Of a DNA stretch of 21,211 nucleotides, positions 14,880-21,211 are shown one piece after another. Every line of letters starts with the position of its first letter. Within the stretch, counting starts at the first letter, position 1. The position numbers were made by a program, and so were the translations under genes. The notes below the pieces were generated by a model. That model was not told the DNA's origin. It made no database searches and saw nothing but the letters and a program-made list of their open reading frames with translations. The stretch is taken from positions 1 to 21,211 of IMG/VR virus record IMGVR_UViG_3300024517_000130, one strand, 5' to 3'. Origin of the DNA: a virus.

Positions 14880-17132
14880 TTATTGTCTCGCATTGGATGT
14901 TTTAAAGGGAAATGTAGCAAAAGCCGCATAAAGATAAATGTACCCAGATGTATTTTTATCCGCGTCAGATGTTCTAACCTTAAAACCGTTCGATAGAAAA
15001 TCAATGGCTCTACCCGAACTGTCAAATTCGGCTGCGGCAGCGTTCGCATCTATCTGAGTATTCACTACGTTATAAGGACTTCTTGTTACATCCTCTATCC
15101 CCCAATAACCGCTGCTTCCAGTACTATCTTTTATCATCACCCAAGCAGGTGACATGCCCGGAGTATGCACCATGGGGCCGTCTGCTGTACCGCTTCCCGT
15201 ATAATATCCAAACGAACTAAATCCCCAGACCTCCGCAAAAAGGTAGGCTATATAGTCTTCAGTATTGGTGTTGACTTCCACCCCTGTGCCAAGGCTGAAC
15301 ACACTACTTGTGGGGGCGGTGTCATTCCAGCGATCAGCGGAATCAACCGCTGCTGCTGTAGTATTTAGAACCATATAATCCGTTTGTGGGTCACCTGTCT
15401 GACCGGATAAACCTGCATGATAAACCTGCCACGCATCAGCCTGATCCCGGTTCTTCACGATAATCATCTTGGGAACGGCGGATAACGAATGTGAAATCGT
15501 TCTTGCTGACCCGTTACCTGTATAACTAACTATATCAAAACCTGGGGCTGCTCCCTCCAACCATTGCCAAGCAACAAAATTTCCTGTGTTGGTATTGACC
15601 TTGGAATCGGCTCCCAGACTAAAACCATCGCTGTCAAAACCCGTTAGGGTGTCTGCATCTGTTGTTTCTGCTGTCGTGGCATCAGAACTTAAAACCTTTG
15701 TGGCCCCTCTCACACTATCCGTAAGAACATGTGAGGACGATGCATTGCGATACTTGATCCAGACAAGATCCGGTTCAAAGGTCTTATTTCCGCTTTGATC
15801 TATTGATTGTGTGCTACCGTTTCCGGTATATGTTGTTGTTTGAAAGGAAGAACTACTGTTGACAACAGCACTGTCATCAAGATTGGCTGCACACGAAGCA
15901 AGAAATCCACTGGGGGGCGCATAGTAAAAATCTCCCTGATCGTTACCGTCAGCATTATTTTGTGCCGTCTTCTCCCCGGCAAAGCTGGAATCCTGTCCAA
16001 AGTTTGCCGTGTAGTTCTCGGCGACCGGTGGGCACATTCCAAACACATATTCCCCCGCCGTTATATTATAGGTTGGATCAGTACCATTGGCGGGATCCCC
16101 GGCGGAACCACCAGATGGTGTGTGCCAAGTATTATTCTTCCCTACCCACAGTTTGTTGTTATCTATATCGATGGCTAGTTGATAAATATCTCCGGTAGCA
16201 CCGTCGCCAAAGGACGTTACTGTTTGCGTTCCATTGGTATATACTCCATTCCCAGAATATAACCCATAACCCAAGCCATACCCTGAGGTCGTATATCCAA
16301 TGTAATACCCCCAATTTACCGCTGTTAAATCATTGATACGATGGACAGCAATTGGAAAACCGTTCGAACCGGTATGATTAACTTCCAAGGACTCTGCATA
16401 CCACTTGCCACTAGTCATTGGAAATGTTGCAAGCGCAGTGTACCAATAGCTTGAAGTTCCTACGCCTTTCAGATTTCCTTCCTGTAAGATCTGACTTGCT
16501 TGCTTGTCCGTGAAACTTAACGTGCAGTAATTATTGGTAGGTGTATCGATAAGCTGATCGGTGGCAGCAATGTTTGTTGCCGTCCAATCGGAACCGCTGC
16601 CGCTGTTTTCCCCCATGGCAGAACTGTTCGAGAACGTCAGGTACATTTCTCCGCCAGACTTCTCTTTCGGAATCCATTGACCCGTCGTACCGCTTGTTTC
16701 CCCGAAGTCTGTAACAGCCGTAGTGCCTGTTCTCAGGTGAACATCTGCAGCGTACCCGTCAAAATCATCAAATAGTTTTGCGTTGCTAAGATCAGTAGTT
16801 GTACAGGAACCAACGCTCACGCCATTCACGTAAATTCCATTATTGGATGCGTATACGTGATACCAGCCACCGGAGTCTCTATAGAGCGCTGTCGTACTTG
16901 TTCCCTCGACCTCCAAGGTATCATCAGAGTTGAAATGAATTTCACCACCGGATGCGCCTAAGATTAAACTTTCCGCACTGAGCTTGGACCGTTTTATCCA
17001 GGCACTGAATGTCCAGGGTTCAGACAAGGTGTAGGTCAAGGATAGTTCTGCGCTGACACCAAACCGACAGGATTGGTCTATCTCAAAGACCCCGCCACCA
17101 GAACCAAACTGTGTCGTACCAAATACAGGCAT
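14880..17132 (-). CDS. LamG-containing phage adhesin/tail protein, 750 residues
   Basis: The ATG at 17130-17132 overlaps the previous TAA (TAATG), with GAAGG about ten bases upstream. Residues about 20-155 look like a laminin-G/concanavalin-A jellyroll (SEPWTFSAWIKRSKLSAESL, then DSGGWYHVYASNNGIYVNGV). A linker ends IAATDQLIDTPTNNYC (about 188-203). Residues about 225-385 resemble a SPRY-like domain (SGKWYAESLEVNHTG, GDIYQLAIDIDNNKLWVGKN). From about 434 to 745 there are three related units (TYTGNGST..., SYTGNGSA..., GYYTGSGT...) that each end in a GF/FSLG/V.T-type strand; I associate these with the DUF7483-type phage domain. Such proteins are usually receptor- or glycan-binding tail components on the virion surface. 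Domain assignment is by eye from motif pattern, and binding targets are unknown. Confidence 0.9.
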   Translation of the reverse strand: MPVFGTTQFGSGGGVFEIDQSCRFGVSAELSLTYTLSEPWTFSAWIKRSKLSAESLILGASGGEIHFNSDDTLEVEGTSTTALYRDSGGWYHVYASNNGIYVNGVSVGSCTTTDLSNAKLFDDFDGYAADVHLRTGTTAVTDFGETSGTTGQWIPKEKSGGEMYLTFSNSSAMGENSGSGSDWTATNIAATDQLIDTPTNNYCTLSFTDKQASQILQEGNLKGVGTSSYWYTALATFPMTSGKWYAESLEVNHTGSNGFPIAVHRINDLTAVNWGYYIGYTTSGYGLGYGLYSGNGVYTNGTQTVTSFGDGATGDIYQLAIDIDNNKLWVGKNNTWHTPSGGSAGDPANGTDPTYNITAGEYVFGMCPPVAENYTANFGQDSSFAGEKTAQNNADGNDQGDFYYAPPSGFLASCAANLDDSAVVNSSSSFQTTTYTGNGSTQSIDQSGNKTFEPDLVWIKYRNASSSHVLTDSVRGATKVLSSDATTAETTDADTLTGFDSDGFSLGADSKVNTNTGNFVAWQWLEGAAPGFDIVSYTGNGSARTISHSLSAVPKMIIVKNRDQADAWQVYHAGLSGQTGDPQTDYMVLNTTAAAVDSADRWNDTAPTSSVFSLGTGVEVNTNTEDYIAYLFAEVWGFSSFGYYTGSGTADGPMVHTPGMSPAWVMIKDSTGSSGYWGIEDVTRSPYNVVNTQIDANAAAAEFDSSGRAIDFLSNGFKVRTSDADKNTSGYIYLYAAFATFPFKTSNARQ

Positions 17133-18532
17133 TAGCTAAAAGCCTTCTGTACTGCACCAAGTTGAATAGACGCCGAAGCCTTTACAAAATACGGGATAAT
17201 ATCAACAGCACTTGCTGCGGTACTCAATGTAATGCCAGAACCTCCCGCAGTCTCGTAATCGGTACCAAGACTTAACGTTCTAGAACCCGTACCGTCCTGG
17301 ATACAAACGATAACACCGGATTGGCCTACCTGCTCAGTCGAAGGGTTGACGAGCGTTACATTCCCCGTAAAGGTCAATACAAAATTTTGGTTGGCTCCGA
17401 AATCTAGGGTTACATCACCTGTGTTCGAAGTGTCCGTATCCGTAGTGGCTATGAGCGTACCGGTGACCGTAGTGCCAACAGAAGTCGTAGCAACCTTCAC
17501 CCCGTTATTAAAATAAAGGGAAACAGCGCCATCATCGACAAAGGTAGCAAGGGTCTCTGACGTACCCAGAATGTCTACCTGATTACCACTCCCAATCTTT
17601 AGATTCCCCGTTCCATTGTCCGTAATGTAGGAATTAGATGCGTCATGATACAATTGGAGATCGCCACCGGCCCCAAGCTCAATCTTGGCATCATCGGGGA
17701 AACGAAGATCGTCAGTCCCGGTAGGAACTCCGCAAACTTCAGCATCGGCATCATTTTTTATGGTGATATCGTTGGTTGATCCTTGTCCTGTTAGGATAAG
17801 ACCTTCTACCGAGGTATACCCCATCGTCGCATTATCCCCGGCGGACGTATCGCCATCGGCATTAACCGTAGCTGCCGTAACATCTCCAACGATATCTACA
17901 TTAGTCGCACCTGTTGCTATTGTAATTACGTCTGCATCAGCGTCATTTTTTATGGTGACATCGTTAGTGGACCCCTGACCCGTCAGGATAAGCCCTTCCG
18001 CCGCCGTGTACCCAACTGCGGCTTTATCCCCGGAAGCAGTATCTCCTGAAGGGTTAAAAGTTCCAAGAGCCAGATTTGATACAGCATCAAAAACTGCCGC
18101 GCCAGAACCCGCACCATCCATATAGACGATTGCAGAGTTACCGTTCTCCACCGTTATATTGGCACCACTTCCCTGAGTCAGGATAACAGAATACGGACCA
18201 CTGGATCCTGAATCCGTCGTGGCGTTAATAATTATGAAAAATACTTTTGCTGTATTCGGGGCGACAGTAACCGTACAGTTTGAATCCAAAGCCCCTGTGA
18301 ATTTAATCACACGGTACATTCCGTTCTGAAGGTTCTCGGTTCCTGATCCAGGGGAGGCTTCCCTGACAGTAAGGGTAGCCGTATCTGCATTTGTTGTTAT
18401 GGCAACAGAAGTATATGCCGCAATACGATCTATAATATCCCAGTTGTGGTTACTCGTTGTACCCCACGCACCGGACTGTTCCCCGGTAGCTATTTTTTCA
18501 ATTCCGAGACTTGTCGAATATGTTGAAGCCAT
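17132..18532 (-). CDS. Phage tail-fibre-like protein, 466 residues
   Basis: The start MASTYSTSLGIEKIATGEQS (18530-18532) lies 10 bases after the repeat protein's stop, with AGGAA about seven bases upstream. The first 150 residues include GAWGTTSNHNWDIIDRI, a typical marine-phage fibre N-terminus that probably attaches to the tail. The middle holds two near-identical modules, GYTAAEGLILTGQGSTNDVT (about 174-193) and GYTSVEGLILTGQGSTNDIT (about 238-257). These are followed by DLQLYHDASNSYITDNGTGN (about 291-310) and ETLATFVDDGAVSLYFNNG. I recognise this series as the common beta-rich fibre modules of marine phages. The C-terminus has a TGNVTLVNPSTEQVGQSGVI terminal module. It probably forms a trimeric fibre with its C-terminal end exposed to the host. 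It overlaps the LamG gene by one base. Confidence 0.92.
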   Translation of the reverse strand: MASTYSTSLGIEKIATGEQSGAWGTTSNHNWDIIDRIAAYTSVAITTNADTATLTVREASPGSGTENLQNGMYRVIKFTGALDSNCTVTVAPNTAKVFFIIINATTDSGSSGPYSVILTQGSGANITVENGNSAIVYMDGAGSGAAVFDAVSNLALGTFNPSGDTASGDKAAVGYTAAEGLILTGQGSTNDVTIKNDADADVITIATGATNVDIVGDVTAATVNADGDTSAGDNATMGYTSVEGLILTGQGSTNDITIKNDADAEVCGVPTGTDDLRFPDDAKIELGAGGDLQLYHDASNSYITDNGTGNLKIGSGNQVDILGTSETLATFVDDGAVSLYFNNGVKVATTSVGTTVTGTLIATTDTDTSNTGDVTLDFGANQNFVLTFTGNVTLVNPSTEQVGQSGVIVCIQDGTGSRTLSLGTDYETAGGSGITLSTAASAVDIIPYFVKASASIQLGAVQKAFS

Positions 18533-18542
18533 AATCCTATTC

Positions 18543-21211
18543 CTATGCCGCTATTTTTAACCAATCGGGCGTCTGGGAGGTGCCCATCTCTGACCAATCG
18601 GCTGTCTGTGATGCATCAACCGTTGACCAATTTGCTGTCTGCGATGCATCAACCAATGACCAATCTGGCGTCTGCGATGCATCAACCAATGACCAATCTG
18701 GCGTCTGTGAGGCATCAATTATACCCCATACATTAACATTGGATATAGCGCCCGTGGCGGATACGCCTGTAGCATCAACGGATACACCACCCGTAACAGT
18801 CGCCGTGCCAACCGCGCCCGTCCCGGAAACGCCCGTAACGGTAACATCAACTCCTTCACCGACCGAAACGGTGCCAATCGCGCCCGTGCCGGAAACGCCC
18901 GTAACGGTGACACCAATCCCTTCGCCAATCGTAACGGTGCCAACCGCACCCGTGCCCGAAACACCCGTAACGGCGACAATACTTTCACCGCCAACTGTAA
19001 CGGTGCCAACCGCACCCGTGCCCGAAACACCCGTAACGGTGACATCAACTCCCTGTGTAACCGAAACGGAGACGGTGCCAATCGAACCCGTCCCGGCAAC
19101 ACCCGAAACGGTGACACCAATCCCTTCGCCAATCGTAACGGTGCCAACCGCACCCGTGCCCGAAACACCCGTAATGGTGACAATACTTTCACCGGAAACC
19201 GTGACGGTGCCAATCGAGCCCGTGCCCGAAACACCCGAAACGGTGACAATACTTTCACCGGCAACCGTGACGGTGCCAATCGCGCCCGTACCGGCAACGC
19301 CCGTAACGGTGACACCAATCCCTTCGCCAACTGTAACGATGCCAATCGAGCCGGTACCGGCAACACCCGAAACGGTGACACCAATCCCTTCGCCAACTGT
19401 AACGATGCCAATCGAGCCGGTACCGGCAACACCCGAAACGGTAACATCAACTCCCTGTGTAACCGAAACGGTAACGGTGCCAATCGCGCCCGTGCCCGAA
19501 ACGCCCGAAACGGTGACGTTAACATCCTGACTAACCGAAACGGTAACGGTACCAATCGAGCCCGTACCGGCAACACCCGAAACGGTAACACCAACTCCTT
19601 CCCCGACCGAAACGGTGCCAATCGAGCCCGTTCCGGCAACACCTGAGAGAGTAACAATACTTTCACCGGCAACCGTGACAGTGCCAATCGAGCCCGTACC
19701 CGCGACTCCCGTAACGGTGACATCAACCCCTTCGCCAACCGTGACGGTGCCAATCGAACCCGTGCCCGCAACACCCGTAACGGTAACACCAACCCCTTCA
19801 CCGACCGTAACGGTACCAATTGCACCCGTTCCGGCGACTCCCGTAACGGTGACAATACTTTCACCGGAAACTGTAACGGTGCCAATCGAGCCCGTGCCCG
19901 CAACACCCGTAACGGTGACATCGACTCCTTCACCGACCGTAACGGTAACGGTACCAATCGCGCCCGTCCCAGCAACGCCCGTGACGGTGACACCAACTCC
20001 TTCACCGACCGTGACGGTGCCAATTGCGCCCGTTCCGGCGACTCCCGTGACGGTGACACCAACTCCTTCGCCAACTGTAACGGTGCCAACCGCACCCGTT
20101 CCGGCGACTCCCGTGACGGTGACACCAACTCCCTCACCAACCGTGACGGTGCCAACCGCTCCCGTCCCGGCGACTCCCGTAACGGTAACCGATATATTTC
20201 CTTCTGTACTAACCGTGACGGTGCCAACCGCTCCCGTCCCGGCAACACCCGTGACGGTGACACCAACTCCTTCACCAACCGTAACGGTGCCAACCGCGCC
20301 CGTTCCGGCGACTCCCGAAACGGTGACAATGCTTCCACCGGAAACTGAAACAGTACCAACCGCTCCCGTCCCAGCAACGCCCGTGACGACAACAACAATG
20401 CTTCCTGCTGTACTAACCGTGACGGTGCCAATTGCGCCCGTCCCGGCAACACCGGATAGTGTGACAATACTTTCACCGGCAACCGAAACAGTGCCAATTG
20501 CGCCCGTCCCGGTGACACCGGATAGTGTGACAATACTTTCACCGGCAACCGAAACAGTGCCAACAGCACCCGTTCCGGCGACTCCCGTGACGGTAACACC
20601 GACCCCTTCGCCAACCGAAACAGTACCGACCGCGCCCGTGCCCGAAACACCCGTGACGGTAACCGATATATTTCCTTCTGTACTAACCGTGACGGTGCCA
20701 ACAGCACCCGTCCCGGTGACACCCGTAACGGTGACACCGACCCCTTCACCGACCGTAACGGTGCCAATAGATCCCGTCCCAGCAACGCCCGTAACGGTGA
20801 CAATACTTTCACCGGCAACTGTAACAGTGCCAACAGCACCCGTCCCGGTGACACCCGTAACGGTGACACCAACACCTTCGCCAACCGTGACGGTGCCAAT
20901 AGATCCCGTCCCAGCAACGCCCGTAACGGTGACAATACTTTCACCGGCAACTGTAACAGTGCCAACAGCACCCGTCCCGGAAACGCCCGTAACGGTAACC
21001 CCAACTCCCTCTCCAACCGTGACGGTGCCAATAGCACCCGTCCCGGAAACGCCCGAGACAGTAACAGTAACACCTTCGCCAACAGTGACGGTGCCCGCAG
21101 CACCCGTCCCGGAAACGCCCGTGACGGTAACCCCAACTCCCTCTCCAACCGTGACGGTGCCAATAGCACCCGTCCCGGAAACGCCCGTAACGGTAACCCC
21201 AACTCCATCTC
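18543..21211 (-). CDS. Giant Gly/Val/Thr repeat protein with SQTPDW C-terminal repeats (5' end outside window)
   Basis: This frame is open from the right edge (889 codons including the TAG at 18543-18545) with no internal stop in my codon-by-codon reading. It has no Met codon except one near the C-terminus. Most of it is 37 copies of a unit such as VTVTGVSGTGAIGTVTV with linkers GEGVG, AGESI, STEGNIS and similar, about 22 residues each. It ends with five 11-residue repeats of the form DASQTPDWSLV, then LKIAA. Synonymous third-position variation between copies is high in this frame. The stop lies 10 bases before the fibre gene, matching the tight operon packing. The protein is likely a long beta-rich fibre or surface protein of the virion; its N-terminal end is unseen. 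Similar valine/threonine-glycine repeats with W/SQTP tails occur in marine phages I know of, but the role is inferred. Confidence 0.85.
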   Translation of the reverse strand, partial: DGVGVTVTGVSGTGAIGTVTVGEGVGVTVTGVSGTGAAGTVTVGEGVTVTVSGVSGTGAIGTVTVGEGVGVTVTGVSGTGAVGTVTVAGESIVTVTGVAGTGSIGTVTVGEGVGVTVTGVTGTGAVGTVTVAGESIVTVTGVAGTGSIGTVTVGEGVGVTVTGVTGTGAVGTVTVSTEGNISVTVTGVSGTGAVGTVSVGEGVGVTVTGVAGTGAVGTVSVAGESIVTLSGVTGTGAIGTVSVAGESIVTLSGVAGTGAIGTVTVSTAGSIVVVVTGVAGTGAVGTVSVSGGSIVTVSGVAGTGAVGTVTVGEGVGVTVTGVAGTGAVGTVTVSTEGNISVTVTGVAGTGAVGTVTVGEGVGVTVTGVAGTGAVGTVTVGEGVGVTVTGVAGTGAIGTVTVGEGVGVTVTGVAGTGAIGTVTVTVGEGVDVTVTGVAGTGSIGTVTVSGESIVTVTGVAGTGAIGTVTVGEGVGVTVTGVAGTGSIGTVTVGEGVDVTVTGVAGTGSIGTVTVAGESIVTLSGVAGTGSIGTVSVGEGVGVTVSGVAGTGSIGTVTVSVSQDVNVTVSGVSGTGAIGTVTVSVTQGVDVTVSGVAGTGSIGIVTVGEGIGVTVSGVAGTGSIGIVTVGEGIGVTVTGVAGTGAIGTVTVAGESIVTVSGVSGTGSIGTVTVSGESIVTITGVSGTGAVGTVTIGEGIGVTVSGVAGTGSIGTVSVSVTQGVDVTVTGVSGTGAVGTVTVGGESIVAVTGVSGTGAVGTVTIGEGIGVTVTGVSGTGAIGTVSVGEGVDVTVTGVSGTGAVGTATVTGGVSVDATGVSATGAISNVNVWGIIDASQTPDWSLVDASQTPDWSLVDASQTANWSTVDASQTADWSEMGTSQTPDWLKIAA
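18552..18716. repeat. 33-bp repeats encoding five DASQTPDWSLV units
   Basis: Five consecutive 11-residue units (consensus D-A-S-Q-T-P-D-W-S-x-V) cover this stretch. Two adjacent 33-base copies (18641-18673 and 18674-18706) are identical. The last unit begins G-T-S rather than D-A-S and is followed by a short basic end. The pattern of one Trp and one Gln-Thr per 11 residues suggests a regular structural spacing. Confidence 0.9.
18738..21211. repeat. 37 tandem copies of a roughly 66-bp (22-residue) Gly/Val/Thr unit, continuing past the edge
   Basis: I counted 37 occurrences of the core that encodes G-V-x-G-T-G-x-x-G-T-V, with a period usually of 66 bases and sometimes 72. The repeats differ mostly at third codon positions, and the short linkers between cores fall into a few classes (GEGVG/GEGIG, AGESI/SGESI, SVTQGVD, STEGNIS, STAGSI). 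The array is cut by the right edge. It is a protein-coding tandem repeat, not a CRISPR array. Confidence 0.9.
19311..19442. repeat. Exact 66-bp tandem duplication inside the repeat gene
   Basis: Bases 19311-19376 and 19377-19442 are identical by my reading. The rest of the array is diverged, so this marks a recent unit duplication. A second case is a 91-base identity between 20758-20848 and 20890-20980, offset by two repeat units. Confidence 0.8.

Noticed and set aside
14880-17132. Diversity-generating retroelement target in the LamG protein
   Set aside because: No reverse transcriptase, template repeat or adenine-biased variable repeat is visible in the window.
18580-19530. Pro/Val/Thr-rich plus-strand frame (316 codons)
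   Set aside because: Antisense mirror of the Gly/Val/Thr repeats; it would be the only plus-strand gene in the window and overlaps a coherent minus-strand gene.
18719-21208. Long Arg/Leu-rich minus-strand frame (829 codons)
   Set aside because: Same strand but out of frame with the SQTPDW-ending gene. The composition is implausible and the openness is explained by the 66-bp repeat; its end overlaps no sensible junction.
18552-21211. CRISPR array
   Set aside because: The repeats are about 66 or 33 bp, contiguous and coding, with no unique spacers of constant length and no cas genes.
18543-21211. Antifreeze/ice-binding protein reading of the Gly/Thr/Val repeats
   Set aside because: The period of 22 residues and lack of regular TxT ladder spacing do not match known ice-binding solenoids; a phage fibre fits the context better.

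Overview
The window looks like part of the late, virion-structure region of a double-stranded DNA tailed bacteriophage, probably marine and short-tailed (podovirus-like). The grounds are recognisable sequence styles rather than database matches. They include fibre modules of the LYHDASNSYI type, a LamG-like lectin followed by repeated lectin-associated units, a structural protein beginning MPLSKIQFRPGVN, a structural protein with NPVTGFPEFF and IPAMLSDGEFV motifs, a Gln/Ala-rich protein with an INRQGDIA...GAFGGSR motif, and two very large helical proteins of the kind that serve as internal or ejection proteins. The host cannot be read from the window; a marine alphaproteobacterium would be a reasonable guess, but it is only a guess.

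All 13 genes lie on the minus strand and read from right to left with almost no gaps. The only intergenic stretch longer than 30 bases is 125 bp (7745-7869). Four gene junctions are one-base TAATG overlaps. I see no tRNA, insertion sequence, CRISPR array, convincing promoter or terminator, so this looks like the interior of one long late operon. Terminase, portal, capsid, replication and endolysin genes are not present here.

In transcription order the window starts at the right edge with the 3' part of a giant repeat protein (18543-21211). It has 37 copies of a roughly 22-residue Gly/Val/Thr repeat, then five 11-residue SQTPDW repeats. Its reading frame holds only one Met codon, close to the C-terminus, so start-codon-based gene finding misses it and picks an Arg/Leu-rich shadow frame instead. 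Next come a tail-fibre-like protein (17132-18532), a LamG-containing adhesin-like protein (14880-17132), a 170-residue protein with a tail-fibre-assembly flavour (14340-14852), and a 54-residue holin/XhlA-like membrane protein (14171-14335). These may together form a host-recognition block with one possible lysis component.

The second half starts with a 761-residue structural protein (11884-14169), a 55-residue unknown (11717-11884), a 106-residue beta-rich small structural protein (11397-11717) and a 602-residue protein with a basic amphipathic plus hydrophobic segment (9589-11397). A 334-residue Gln/Ala-rich protein (8582-9586) and a 232-residue acidic Met-rich protein (7870-8568) follow. 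The operon then runs into two giants of 1074 residues (4520-7744) and at least 1502 residues (1-4506, open at the left edge). These are most simply read as internal, tail or ejection proteins. Functions for this half are inferred from composition, order and family resemblance only.
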